Source: Streptomyces sp. NRRL S-337 (GTDB lineage: Bacteria > Actinomycetota > Actinomycetes > Streptomycetales > Streptomycetaceae). Taken from it: a DNA stretch of 64,000 nt. The stretch is taken from assembly GCF_000720175.1 (NCBI RefSeq), contig NZ_JOIX01000002.1, positions 328,806 to 392,805 of the forward strand. Direction: 5' to 3'. How positions within the stretch are numbered: the stretch's first letter is position 1; every line of letters begins with the position of its first letter. Of the stretch, positions 49,092 to 58,900 are shown one piece after another. The position numbers were made by a program, and so were the translations under genes. The notes beneath the pieces are model-generated. The model was not told the DNA's origin. It searched no databases and worked only from the letters and a program-made list of their open reading frames with translations.

Positions 49092-49910
49092 CTACCTCGT
49101 CGAGGGCTGCGCACCGGCCAAGAACGTCCACTGCGCCGGGCCCGGGCTGTCCACTCCCTGAGCAGCCACCACAGGCGCGGGGCTGTGGCGGATGTACCAC
49201 TCGGTGGACAACAGCCGCTCCCTGCCCTCCGCCGGGAGCCCGGCGATCACACCCGGCATGGCTCCCCGCTCCACCTCGCTGCGATGGGCCAGGACGGCGG
49301 CGACCTTCTGTTCCAGCCAGGGGCCGACATCGACGGCCGCGGTGATCTGTTCGTCGGGAACGCTGTACACCGCCTTGCGCACCCCGATCACCTCCGTCAA
49401 CGCCGGTACCACGGAACGCGGGTGGGTGGCCAGGTAGAGCGCGCTCGGCTGCCAGGGTTCGCCGGCGTCCGGGTAGAGCTGGTCGAGCCCGGCCGCCTGG
49501 ACCGCGAGCACGGTCACCCGGTGGGTGTGCACATGGTCCGGGTGACCGGGCAGCCCACCGTAGGCGTCATGCGTGACCACCACCTCCGGGCGGAAGTCCC
49601 GGAGGTGCGCCACCAACCGCCGCACGGCTTCGTCGAGTGGCGCCTCGATGAAGGGCACGCTGTCCGGCGCCGACTGCGGTACGCGCGCATCGGCGAAGCC
49701 GAGCATCCGCGGCTCGCCGGCACCAAGTACGCGCAGCGCCTCGGCCAACTCCGCGGCACGCCGGGTGCCCGCCGCCCAGGTCGCCGTGACGACTCCGGTA
49801 CGCGCTCCCGCCGCCGCATGCCGGGCGAGCACTCCGCCCGCCGACAACGATTCGTCGTCAGGATGGGCAAAGACCCCGAGCAGACTCGGTACGGACATCG
49901 ACATCGACAT
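49092..49910 (-). CDS. PIG-L/LmbE family deacetylase (MshB-like)
   Basis: 272 residues from ATG 49910 (GGAAGG upstream). Zinc and catalytic motif GVFAHPDDESLSAGGVLARH (H-P-D-D at residues ~15-18), and the third zinc ligand region GGLPGHPDHVHTHRVTVLAV. The family removes acetyl groups from GlcNAc-type conjugates (MshB in mycothiol synthesis, Mca, PIG-L); which one cannot be told from sequence. The N-terminus MSMSMSVPS comes from an acatcg microsatellite at the start codon (49895-49912). Confidence 0.9.
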   Translation of the reverse strand: MSMSMSVPSLLGVFAHPDDESLSAGGVLARHAAAGARTGVVTATWAAGTRRAAELAEALRVLGAGEPRMLGFADARVPQSAPDSVPFIEAPLDEAVRRLVAHLRDFRPEVVVTHDAYGGLPGHPDHVHTHRVTVLAVQAAGLDQLYPDAGEPWQPSALYLATHPRSVVPALTEVIGVRKAVYSVPDEQITAAVDVGPWLEQKVAAVLAHRSEVERGAMPGVIAGLPAEGRERLLSTEWYIRHSPAPVVAAQGVDSPGPAQWTFLAGAQPSTR

Positions 49911-50034
49911 CGATGGACCACCTTCCAGTGCGGGAGAGTCGGATCATGGGCCGCCGCCGAGCCCATCATCCCCCGCCTGGCCTCTCATCCCCCCGGGCCC
50001 ATCATCCCCGCCTGGCGCGTACGACGCCCGGCGG

Positions 50035-50922
50035 TCAGGGCGTGAGGATCCGGTCCTGCTCCACCAGGGGTGTCCCGCCGTACCAGGGCAGCGCCTTGCC
50101 GAAGCGGATCAACTCGCCGTAGAGGGCCGGGTCGACGTGCTCGGCGAGGACCAGGTCCAGGACGGCCTGGGCGGCCTCGGAGGGTGACTGGGCCTGGCTG
50201 TAGTCGCTGAACCAGGGGCGGGAGGTCGCGGTGTCGACCATGCCGGGGCACACGGAGGCGATCAGGGTGCCGGTGGCGAGGTCGTGTGCGCGGCGTTCGG
50301 CGGCGACCGCGCGGACGGCGGCGACCTGGGCCACCTTGGACGGCACGTTCAGCCAGCGCGGCCAGCCCGACTCCTCCGCCGTCCGCTGGTGGATGGCGCT
50401 GCGCCAGGACTCAACGGCGTACTCGACCTGCTCCAGGCTCGCCCCGTCGAAGAGGTGGTGCAGTCGCGCATCGAGGTGGCCGAGGGTGCCGAGGCTGCTC
50501 GCCACGACCAGCAGCCGGCCTCCCGGGCGCAGAAGGGGCCCGAAGGAACGCAGGATCGCATGCGTGGCCGTGTTGGAGACGTCGATGAACTCGTCGGCGC
50601 GGGCTGCCTGGGATTCCTCGGGCAGCACCCGTGCCACCGCATTGGAGATGACGACGTCGACGCCGCCGTACTGGCTCTGGAGCTCGCCGGCCAGAGCCTC
50701 GATGGCCTCGGTTTCGGTGACGTCCAGGACCCGGCCCTGGACCCGGCCGCGGATGCCGGGGAGTTGGGCCACCTCGGCGGCGGCGTCGGCGACGCGCTGC
50801 CGGCTGCGGCCGGTGAGCAGCACCAGGTCGTCGGGGCTCATGCGGGCCGCCAGTCCTTCGACGAGGGCGCGGCCGAGTCCCTGGTTGGCGCCCGTGACGA
50901 GGGCGATTCGCGGAGCGTTCAT
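50035..50922 (-). CDS. Short-chain dehydrogenase/reductase
   Basis: 295 residues from ATG 50922 (MNAPRIALVTGANQGLGRAL). Cofactor loop T-G-A-N-Q-G-L-G-R at residues 10-18; NAVA in VDVVISNAVARVLPEE; Ser of the active site in LLVVASSLGTLGHL. The expected YxxxK is replaced by WLNVPSKVAQVAAVRAVAAE, in which Lys is present but Tyr is not, so activity may differ from a classical SDR. C-terminus DPALYGELIRFGKALPWYGG. Divergent from a LysR regulator (71 bp between starts). Confidence 0.85.
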   Translation of the reverse strand: MNAPRIALVTGANQGLGRALVEGLAARMSPDDLVLLTGRSRQRVADAAAEVAQLPGIRGRVQGRVLDVTETEAIEALAGELQSQYGGVDVVISNAVARVLPEESQAARADEFIDVSNTATHAILRSFGPLLRPGGRLLVVASSLGTLGHLDARLHHLFDGASLEQVEYAVESWRSAIHQRTAEESGWPRWLNVPSKVAQVAAVRAVAAERRAHDLATGTLIASVCPGMVDTATSRPWFSDYSQAQSPSEAAQAVLDLVLAEHVDPALYGELIRFGKALPWYGGTPLVEQDRILTP

Positions 50923-50993
50923 GCAGGCAACGGTAGAAACCGCCGCTCCATGAGTCCAACGAAAGTTGGGCATGGCTAGTATGCGTAATCATC

Positions 50994-51941
50994 ATGGACT
51001 TCACCGATGTGTCACTGACGGCGCTGCGCGTCTTCCGCGCGGTGGCGGAGCAGGGGACGTTCACCGCGGCCGCGGCGTCGCTGGGCTACACCCAGTCGGC
51101 GGTGTCCCGGCAGATCGCGGCGATCGAGCGGGTGGCGGGCGCGGAGCTGCTGGAGCGAAGGCGGGACGGCGTACGGCTGACCGCGGCCGGTCGCGTCGTC
51201 ATGCGTCGGGCGACGGTCGTGCTCGACGAGATCGACGCGACCGCGCGCGAGCTGTCGGGCCTGCCCGGGCAGGCGGGCACGGTCCGGCTCGGCTGGTACC
51301 CCAGCGCCGGAGCCGTTCTCCTGCCCCGAGCCCTCACCGCACTGCGGCGCACCGCCCCCGGCATTCACCTCGTCAGCCGGGAGGGCACCACCCCGTCCCT
51401 GGTACGCGCCCTGCGCGCCGGCAGCCTGGACCTGGCCCTGCTGGCGGCGGCGCCGCCGTTTCGCCCGCCGGACGCCGAGTCTCCCCCGCTGGAACTGCAG
51501 ACGCTCGCCGAACGACCGTTGTGCCTGGCCGTGCCCGCCACCCATCCACTCGCCCGCGGCGACTTCGTCGATGTCGCCGACCTGCGCGGGCAGCGCTGGA
51601 TCGCCGGCCCCTCCTCCGGGGAGGACCGCCTGATGGGAGTCTGGCCGGGCCTGGACGAGCGTCCCGAGATCGCGCACACCGCCCGTGACTGGCTGGCCAA
51701 GCTCGGCCTGGTGGCCGCCGGTTGCGGACTCACCACCGTGCCCGCCTCGCTCGGCCCCGCCGCACCGCCTGGTGTACGCGTCCTGCCGGTACGCGGCGGC
51801 CCCCAGGAACAACGTCGCCTGCTGCTGGCCCGCCTCCCGCAGCCACCCACCGAACAGATCACGCACGTCGCGAACGCTCTCCGCACGGCCGCACTTGACG
51901 TCGACGAGTCGGACGAGTCCCGGACACGACACGGTGCTTGA
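50994..51941 (+). CDS. LysR family transcriptional regulator
   Basis: 315 residues from ATG 50994. Helix-turn-helix: LTALRVFRAVAEQGTFTAAA followed by ASLGYTQSAVSRQIAAIERV. Substrate-binding domain: TVRLGWYPSAGAVLLPRALT, GIHLVSREGTTPSLVRALRA, LCLAVPATHPLARGDFVDVA, LAKLGLVAAGCGLTTVPASL. The arrangement divergent from the SDR gene makes the SDR its likely target. Its stop TGA overlaps the ATG of the next gene (TGATG). Confidence 0.95.
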   Translation: MDFTDVSLTALRVFRAVAEQGTFTAAAASLGYTQSAVSRQIAAIERVAGAELLERRRDGVRLTAAGRVVMRRATVVLDEIDATARELSGLPGQAGTVRLGWYPSAGAVLLPRALTALRRTAPGIHLVSREGTTPSLVRALRAGSLDLALLAAAPPFRPPDAESPPLELQTLAERPLCLAVPATHPLARGDFVDVADLRGQRWIAGPSSGEDRLMGVWPGLDERPEIAHTARDWLAKLGLVAAGCGLTTVPASLGPAAPPGVRVLPVRGGPQEQRRLLLARLPQPPTEQITHVANALRTAALDVDESDESRTRHGA

Positions 51942-53212
51942 TGTCGGCCGAGTGGCTAACTCACGTCCATCCAGGCGGGGTTGGCTCGCCTCTCGTGCAC
52001 TATGGTCGCGTGGAGAGCGAAGCTGACCGCCCTGCGAACGCGAATCGCCACCTTCCCGTCCCCGTCGGCCGCGGCCGGCCCCCTGCCGCAGCGGCCACCG
52101 AAGCCCCGCTGACCCTGGGGGTGGAGGAGGAGTATCTGCTGGTCGATCCGGTGACCCGGGAAGTGAGTGCCCAGGGCCAGAAGGTGGTGGCGCAGGCGTC
52201 CTCTTCCGGACTCGGGAAGCGGGTCGGCACCGAATTGACGTGTTATCAGGTGGAGGCACGTACCGAACCGCACACCGTGGTGGGGGAGCTCGGGGACCAG
52301 ATCCGGTCGATGCGGGCCGTTGTCGCCGATGCCGCCGGGCGTCAAGGGTTGCGCGTGGTCTCCAGCGGTTCGCCCGTTCTCGGGCAGTCGGTTCCGCCTC
52401 CCATCTCGGACGGGACCAGGTACGCGCGGAGCGTCGCGACCTTCCGTGCCCTGGACGACGAGCAGACCGCCTGCGCCTGCCACATTCATGTGGGAATCGC
52501 GGACCTGGGCCGGGCGCTCCAGGTCAGCAATCATCTGCGGCCCTGGATCCCGGCCCTCATCTCCCTGACGGCCAACTCGCCGTACTGGAACGGCAGGGAC
52601 AGCGGCTATGCCAGTTGGCGCGTGATGACCTTGGCGCGCTGGCCGGTCTCCGGTCCGCCGCCGTACTTCGATTCTCCGGCCCATTTTCACGACCTCGTGG
52701 GGCGCGCCATCGAGGTGGGAGCGGTCATGGACCGTGGCGGCCTGTACTGGGACATCCGGCCCTCCAGTCATGTGCCGACCCTGGAGATCCGGGTGGCCGA
52801 CGCGGTCGCCACCGCTGAAGAGACCGTATTGTTCTCGGCCATCGTCAGGGCCATGGTCGCGACCTCGCTGACGGCCATCGACGCAGCGGAACCGGCACCG
52901 CGTCCGCAGCCGGAGCTGCTGCGCGCGGCCTGCTGGCGTGCCGCCCGCGACGGCCTGGCCGGACAGGGCGTCGATCTGCCCACCAGCCGCCTGGTCCCGG
53001 CCGTGGCCCGGGTGGACCGGCTCCTGACGTGGATCCGGCCCGCGCTGCGTGCGTACGGCGACCTTGGGTTGGTGCGCTCCGGGTGGTCACGGCTGCGGGC
53101 CGTGGGCAATGGCGCCGACCGTCAACGCGTCGCATATCAGCGCCGCCACAGCCTGCCCGACGTCGTCGACCATCTGATCGCCGCCACGACACCGACACCG
53201 ACCTATCGGTGA
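51941..53212 (+). CDS. YbdK-type carboxylate-amine ligase (glutamate-cysteine ligase 2 family)
   Basis: 423 residues from ATG 51941, whose A is the last base of the LysR stop. GTG 52010 (400 residues) is a plausible alternative because family similarity starts later (LTLGVEEEYLLVDPVTREVS, residues ~49-68). ATP-grasp-like GCS2 text: ELTCYQVEARTEPHTVVGEL, CACHIHVGIADLGRALQVSN, LYWDIRPSSHVPTLEIRVAD. E. coli YbdK has weak glutamate-cysteine ligase activity; the true substrate is usually unknown. The coupling with LysR suggests co-expression. Confidence 0.92.
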   Translation: MSAEWLTHVHPGGVGSPLVHYGRVESEADRPANANRHLPVPVGRGRPPAAAATEAPLTLGVEEEYLLVDPVTREVSAQGQKVVAQASSSGLGKRVGTELTCYQVEARTEPHTVVGELGDQIRSMRAVVADAAGRQGLRVVSSGSPVLGQSVPPPISDGTRYARSVATFRALDDEQTACACHIHVGIADLGRALQVSNHLRPWIPALISLTANSPYWNGRDSGYASWRVMTLARWPVSGPPPYFDSPAHFHDLVGRAIEVGAVMDRGGLYWDIRPSSHVPTLEIRVADAVATAEETVLFSAIVRAMVATSLTAIDAAEPAPRPQPELLRAACWRAARDGLAGQGVDLPTSRLVPAVARVDRLLTWIRPALRAYGDLGLVRSGWSRLRAVGNGADRQRVAYQRRHSLPDVVDHLIAATTPTPTYR

Positions 53213-53246
53213 ACGGGTGCACCGGCCCACCGGCCGCTGAGGGGGT

Positions 53247-54464
53247 TCAGGACGCGTGGCGGGGCCAGGGGACGTCGGTGGCGACGGGTGCGGTGTAGTC
53301 GACGCCGGGGACGGCGAAGCCGTAGAGGCGCTGGACCTCGCCGTGGAACCAGTCGAGGTCGGCGAGTTGGGCGATGTTGTCGGTGGTGGCGGCCTGCCAG
53401 CGTTCGGCGACGGCGGTCTGGACGTCGGGAGCCAGCTCCCAGGTGTCGAGGCGTACGCGGCCCTCCTCGTCCAGGTCGAGGGGGCGGGCTCCGGTGAGCC
53501 GGTCCCACAGGTCGGTCAGCTGGGCGAGCGGCGGGACCATCCCCTCGCCGAGGACGCCGCGGAGCAGTCCGACGTAGAGGGCGATGCCTGGGATGGCGGT
53601 GGAGGACTGGGTGACGGCGGCGCCGTTGACGGAGGTCACCGCACGACCGCCGACGAGCTTTTCCAGGCGCGCGGTCAGGGTGCGGGCGGTGGCCTCCAGG
53701 TGGGCCTTGGCGGAGCCGATGGTGCCGTGGCGGTAGATCGCGGCCGTCAGCGGCGACCCGATGTAGGACAGGGCCGCGGTGGTGAACCCGTTCGCGAGCA
53801 GGCCGCGGTCGGCGAGGTGGTCGATCCACCGCTCCCAGTCGGCGCCGCCCATCACCGCGACGGTCTGCTCGATGTCGTCACCCACGGCCGGGTGGGTCTC
53901 GACCTCCTTGATCTCGCCCGCGCCCTGGTCGTCGAAGACCAGCGTCTTGGTGCGGTGGGCCTGGCCGATCGGCTTGAGTACGGAGGCGTGGAGGGTTCCG
54001 GTGTCGGGGTCGGTGCGGCGGGGCGCGGCGACGGAGTAGATCAGGTGGTCCAGGCGGCCGCCGAACCGCTGCTTGAGGAGGTCCGCGACCTGGTCCTTCA
54101 TCTCGTCGGCGAAGGCGTCGCCGTTCAGGAAGACCATGTCGCGCCCCGCCTGGGTGGCGAGTTCGGCGGTCGCGGCGGTGCGGTACCAGCCGGCCGTCGC
54201 GGTGCGCCGTTCGCTCGAGCCCTTCTCGAAGCAGACCCCCACGCCGCGGATCCCGACCCTCCGGAGGCCGGCGATGGTGGCGGCGAGCCCGTATCCGGCG
54301 GACGAACCGATGACCAGCGCCACCGGGCCGTCCCCCGTCGGCGTCGCGGCAGGGCCGGGCACGGCGGCCTGCCACATGTCCTCGACCAGCCGCCGGCAGC
54401 CTGCCGGGTGGGAGTCGAGGAAGAGGAAGCCACGATGACGTGGGGTGATGACGCGTTCGGTCAC
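53247..54464 (-). CDS. fabV: FabV-type trans-2-enoyl-ACP/CoA reductase
   Basis: 405 residues from GTG 54464 (AAGGA 11 nt upstream). NADH fold PVALVIGSSAGYGLAATIAG (residues 47-66). Active site Y-x8-K: Y244 to K253 in AAIYRHGTIGSAKAHLE, the FabV spacing. C-terminal VQRLYGFAVPGVDYTAPVAT is also typical. FabV reduces enoyl thioesters at the last step of fatty-acid elongation and is naturally insensitive to triclosan. Most actinomycetes use FabI/InhA for this step, so this is an additional or specialised reductase. No fatty-acid or polyketide genes nearby. Confidence 0.93.
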   Translation of the reverse strand: MTERVITPRHRGFLFLDSHPAGCRRLVEDMWQAAVPGPAATPTGDGPVALVIGSSAGYGLAATIAGLRRVGIRGVGVCFEKGSSERRTATAGWYRTAATAELATQAGRDMVFLNGDAFADEMKDQVADLLKQRFGGRLDHLIYSVAAPRRTDPDTGTLHASVLKPIGQAHRTKTLVFDDQGAGEIKEVETHPAVGDDIEQTVAVMGGADWERWIDHLADRGLLANGFTTAALSYIGSPLTAAIYRHGTIGSAKAHLEATARTLTARLEKLVGGRAVTSVNGAAVTQSSTAIPGIALYVGLLRGVLGEGMVPPLAQLTDLWDRLTGARPLDLDEEGRVRLDTWELAPDVQTAVAERWQAATTDNIAQLADLDWFHGEVQRLYGFAVPGVDYTAPVATDVPWPRHAS

Positions 54465-54723
54465 GATCAGTCAGTCCTTAGGTCATGCGGACGTGAAGCA
54501 TTCGGACGTGAAGGTGGCGGCGGCGCCGAGCCCGGTCGGCGCACCTTCGGCAAGTCTTCCCCCGCACCGACACGGACCGTGACACCGACGGGCACAGGGT
54601 TCACGATCTTGGATTGGAGCCTTTCCACTACTCCGCGCGGGTCGCGTCGGGCAGCCCTTCGCACTTGCGCGGGAGAACAGATGTGGCGCGGGACCCCGGA
54701 CCCGGGCCCCGCGCCTCGCTCCC

Positions 54724-55176
54724 TCACCAGGCCGACGGCCGGGACCGGTCGCCGCCCTCGCTCTCCTCCGGCCACTCGATGGGACGGCAGTCCGTGCGGT
54801 AGAGGACACCAGGATCCGGTGCGTACGCGTCGTCGTACGGCCCGCTCCAGAAGCCCCGCCGGGTCCTCGGAAGAGGGATCTCGACCAGCTTCCCGTCGTG
54901 GATCATCCACAACCCGAAGCAGTCGTCCTCCTCGTCGTGTATCAAGACCTGCACCGTCTCCGGCCGGGGCCACGGCAAGGACTCCAGATGTCTCAGCAAC
55001 CCGGATCTGCTACGCAGCCGCACGAACTCCGCGCCCCAGCCGAACCCGTAGTTGCCGCCCGGGGACATCTCGTGGAAGACGCCCTTCCAGGTACGTGAGT
55101 CGTCGTACCGCGTCAACGGCTCCATGACCTCGTCCGCATCCTGCGCCAGCACGATCACTTCAGCGATTCTGCTCAT
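54724..55176 (-). CDS. Hypothetical protein
   Basis: 150 residues from ATG 55176 (MSRIAEVIVLAQDADEVMEP). Text WGAEFVRLRSRSGLLRHLES, VLIHDEEDDCFGLWMIHDGK, YDDAYAPDPGVLYRTDCRPI. The composition (small, acidic, Trp/Tyr-rich, soluble) resembles actinobacterial immunity-like proteins, but no named family was recognised. Separated from fabV by 259 bp holding a repeated ggacgtgaag (54488, 54504). Confidence 0.7.
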   Translation of the reverse strand: MSRIAEVIVLAQDADEVMEPLTRYDDSRTWKGVFHEMSPGGNYGFGWGAEFVRLRSRSGLLRHLESLPWPRPETVQVLIHDEEDDCFGLWMIHDGKLVEIPLPRTRRGFWSGPYDDAYAPDPGVLYRTDCRPIEWPEESEGGDRSRPSAW

Positions 55177-55252
55177 GCGGGGAGTATCACCGTCGGCTTC
55201 GGTTCCACCAACCCGGTTTCGCCGCTGGTCAGGCACACCGTACGGGAGCCTC

Positions 55253-55672
55253 TCAGGGGGTGCAGGCCTCGGCGACCGAGAGGCTGTTCTCGTAGACGTG
55301 GTGCCGGGTGATCAGGCCGTCTTCCACGGACAGCCGCAGCGCGAAGGGTCCTTCGAAGGTCTTCCCGGTGGCTCGTACCGTCCCCGAGAGGTGGCCTGTC
55401 AGCACTGCGTCCGTGCCCTCCACCACGATCGCGTCGATGGAGAAGGCACCCTCGCCCGGGACCGTGTGCGCGGCCAGTTCGATCCAGTGGCCGGCGACGT
55501 CCGCACGGGTGGAACGGGGGCGGATCCAGGGCACCCGCGGGTTCTCGGCCACCATCCAGTCGACCTTCTCCGCGTAGACGGCGGCGATGTGCTCGGGGTC
55601 GCCGCCGGCGGCACGGCGAAGGTACTCCTCCACGACAGCCCGGGTGCGCTCGGTGGTGGCGGTGGTCGTCAT
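55253..55672 (-). CDS. SnoaL/NTF2-like protein
   Basis: 139 residues from ATG 55672. Cone-shaped alpha+beta fold typical of SnoaL-like/ketosteroid isomerase proteins: AVVEEYLRRAAGGDPEHIAA, YAEKVDWMVAENPRVPWIRP, FSIDAIVVEGTDAVLTGHLS, GPFALRLSVEDGLITRHHVY. Could be an isomerase, cyclase or just a ligand-binding protein. A 15-bp tandem array starts 38 bp upstream of the start codon, where the promoter would be. Confidence 0.88.
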   Translation of the reverse strand: MTTTATTERTRAVVEEYLRRAAGGDPEHIAAVYAEKVDWMVAENPRVPWIRPRSTRADVAGHWIELAAHTVPGEGAFSIDAIVVEGTDAVLTGHLSGTVRATGKTFEGPFALRLSVEDGLITRHHVYENSLSVAEACTP

Positions 55673-55710
55673 GTTCGGTGGGGTCCTCTCTCCAATGATG
55701 CAGGGATCAG

Positions 55711-55812
55711 TGAGGTGGTGGTCTGTGAGGTGGTGGTCAGTGAGGTGGTGGTCTGTGAGGTGGTGGTCAGTGCATGGCCGTCAGTGAGTGGCGGTCAGTG
55801 AGTGGCGCTCGG
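55711..55812. repeat. 15-bp tandem array with 30-bp higher-order period
   Basis: TGAGGTGGTGGTCTG and TGAGGTGGTGGTCAG alternate at 55711, 55726, 55741 and 55756; thus 55711-55740 equals 55741-55770 exactly. Three degenerate 14-bp units follow to 55812. In the upstream region of the SnoaL-like gene. Confidence 0.95.
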
Positions 55813-55945
55813 TGATGTAGTGATCAGCCTGCGGGAATGCCGCGCGGGGAGTCGATTACCTCAGGCGTAATGAACCTCTGGGCCGTAAGCACGTCCGTGC
55901 CCGTGCAGGCGCGTCCGTGCCTGTCAACGGTGAGATCGCCGCAGG

Positions 55946-58900
55946 TCAGCCGTGGCGGAACCCGCCGAATCCGCCGCCGTGGTCACCCGGTCCACCATGG
56001 TCGTGGCCGTGGTCACCCGGCCCACCGTGGTCGTGACCATCGCCGTGGTCGTGACCATCGCCGTGGTCGTGACCGTCGCCGTGGTCGCCGCCCGGGCCGC
56101 CCGGCCTTGGCGGGAGTTCGACGGTGTCGCAGTAGATCACCGGGCCCGGCGTCGTGAGCGACGTGGGGACGTCGGCGCGGATGCCCTCGGTTTCGAGGAC
56201 CAGCAGACGCAGCGGTCCGCGCCGTCCGGGCGGTAGCGGGATCCGGCCCGTGTAGAAGGGCGTGTGGGAGGACTCCGCGTCGACCGAGGTGAGTTGGGTG
56301 GTGGTGTCGTCGAGGTTCACCCAGCCCAGGTCGTCGTCATCGACCAGGCTGTTCCGGCGTTGCAGCGTGGCGGTGATCCGTGGCGGCCGGGGACCGGAGG
56401 GGTCCGTGGGATCCCAGGAAGGGCCGCTGACGCTGACCGACAGCGGGTCGCCGAGCGTGACCCGCAACTCACGGTCGGGCAGGGTGCGCACCAGGTCCGC
56501 GAGGACGACCTTGGAGATCTCGGCTCCGGAGACGGAATCCGGCTGATAGCGGACCAGGGCGAGCCGCACGAAGGGCAGACAGGTGTCCCCGGTGTCCAGG
56601 TCCAGGTCGCAGAACCACCGGCCGACCGTGTCGGGGTCATCGCCGGGCTTCGGAACGGCCTCTTCGAACTGCGGGGTGAAGCCGACCACCACTACAGGGA
56701 GATCGATCGGCGGGGGCTCCGAAGACGGGTCCTTCGGAGGGGGGTTGAGAGGGAGCTTCGGGGACCGCTGCACCGCATTGGTGAACATCTCCGGGGTCGG
56801 GGCCACGACCGGTGCGGAACGGTGAATGGGGTCGCGGCCCATCAGGGTGACCCAGGCGTCGCGTACGGACTTCGGGTCGCCTCCCGGCGGGTCGCCGAGA
56901 ACCACGCCGAGCAGTTCGCCGTCTCCGGAGGAGTACCAGGGGCGGTCCAGGTAGACCCGGATCCCGCGACCGTGCCGGCGGTGGACGATGACGCCGGGCG
57001 GTCCCTTGATCTCCTCCATGGTGAGGGTGGGTACGCAGTACTGCAGTCGGGGCGCCGTGGGGCGTGCGCTGCTCGGTACGGAGTACTCCTGCGGCTGCCC
57101 CGCCACGGTCAGTACGTTCTTGCCCGGCGTGGCGAACTCCGCCGGGAAGTAGTCGGCGAACTTGCTGCTGGCCACCGGGTGGTAGCGCACCGTCCGGTGT
57201 TTGGTGTCGCCGAACTCGTGCTTGGCGGGGTTGGGCGGCCCGGGCGGGGTGGGGTGCTTGTCCGGGTGCGCCACCGCGTCCTCGGCGTCCGCCTTCGCCT
57301 TCTTCTCCGCCGCCTCGGTGTTGAAGGTCAGGACGCCGTCCTGGAGGAGGGCGGGTTCGGCGCCCGGGACGCCCTTCTGGCTCGCCGCCCACGCCGTCAG
57401 CAGGTCGAAGACCGGGGCGGTCATCTCGCGGGTGTCGCGGCCCTCGACGCCGGCATCCCGCACCTCGGTCCACTCGGCGATCAGGTCGACCCGGTCTGTA
57501 CTGGCCTCGTCCAGTGTGATGGCCCCGGTCAGGTGCTCGGCGGTCGCTCCGAGCGGACGCCGCGACGGATCCGCCTGGACGAGTGTCAACACCGGTGATT
57601 CCAGCGGCTGTTGAACCGCGTGGACCAGTGTCAGTTCCTGCCAGGGGGTGAACATCCAGTGCCGGCTGGCGGCGGCCAGTGCCAGCACGTCGTCGGTGCG
57701 CCGCGCTGCCGCCGCCCTCCTCGCCGCCACTTCCCCCTCACCCTCCATCGCGAGCCTCGGTGCCGATTCCTGCTGATCCCGGCACCACCCGGCCAGGCCC
57801 ATGATCTTCTCTTCGAAGTCGATCCTGGAGCACACCCGGACGGTCGCCACGGCGCCCTTCGGCAGGAAGACGGTCAGCACCCGGGACGCCTCGTCGAAGC
57901 GCGGCGGCGCGGTGCCCTCGGCCAGCCGCAGCCTGAGGGAGCGCGGGCGGTGCCAGACATCGCCGTCCCAGGCGACCGCGAAGGGCTGTCCGTCGGGCAT
58001 GCCCGGCAGGTCCAGGAAGACGGCGCCCGTGGACAACGGATCCGGCAGGTAGGGCAGTTCGACCTGTTCGCCCGTGTGCAGAACGGTGTTCGCCGGGTTC
58101 TTGGGATCCGCCGCCGGCGACTTGATCGTCTCCACTTCGACGTCCGGCTGGGACGGGTCGCTCAGCGAGCCGCTCTCCCGTACGGCCAGGTCGTAGCCGG
58201 CGTTCTGTACGTTCGGGTCGGTGGATCCGATGGCCTTGTCCAGCAGCCCGTGCCACTCGACGCAGCGCAGCGACGCCTTCGGTGCCACCACATGGCGTTC
58301 GTCGGTTCCCCGGTACGGGTCGTGGCCTCCCGAGGTGACCAGCGCCGACCGGTTGAAGTCCGCGGCGTACTGCTCCGCCGTCATTCCGGCGCCGGTGCCG
58401 GCCGCGGTGCCGGTTCCCGTTCCGGGGCTGGTGCCGCCGTCGTCGCAGTCGACGGTGAAGCCGCGCTTGAGGCCGAGTTTGGTGAGCGTCTTGCAGCCGG
58501 GGCTGCCGTCGGCGGCGCCGCCCGTGAAGCCCTGGGCTTCCTGCTCCTGCGCATAGGCGGCCCTGGTCTGCTCGCCGAAGAATCCGGTCGGGCCGGCCGG
58601 GATGGGATGTCCCTGGGCGATGAGGGCCTGCTGGACGATGCGTACCTCGTCGTTGGTCATGCCGGGCTGGACATGGTGCAGGTGGACGATGATCTGTGGC
58701 GTCCCCGGAGTGGCCGGCGGCGGGTCGGACCCCGGGCTGCTCCGGATCACCATCCGGAACTCCGAAGCGCCTTCCCCGGACCGGAATCTGGCCACCACAG
58801 CGGGTGCCAGAACGGACTCGAACCTCTGGAAGGTCAGCAACCCCGCGTCCTTGGGGAGCAGCAGGGCCTGCCGGTCCTTCAGTCTCTTGGCGTCCGCCAC

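Noticed and set aside
49034..49162. 41-codon plus-strand frame starting MLVRCAGRLGRLYPFDTKPY
   Set aside because: First part reads like protein, but it has no family, overlaps the 3' end of the deacetylase gene and may be a chance frame or a tiny remnant.
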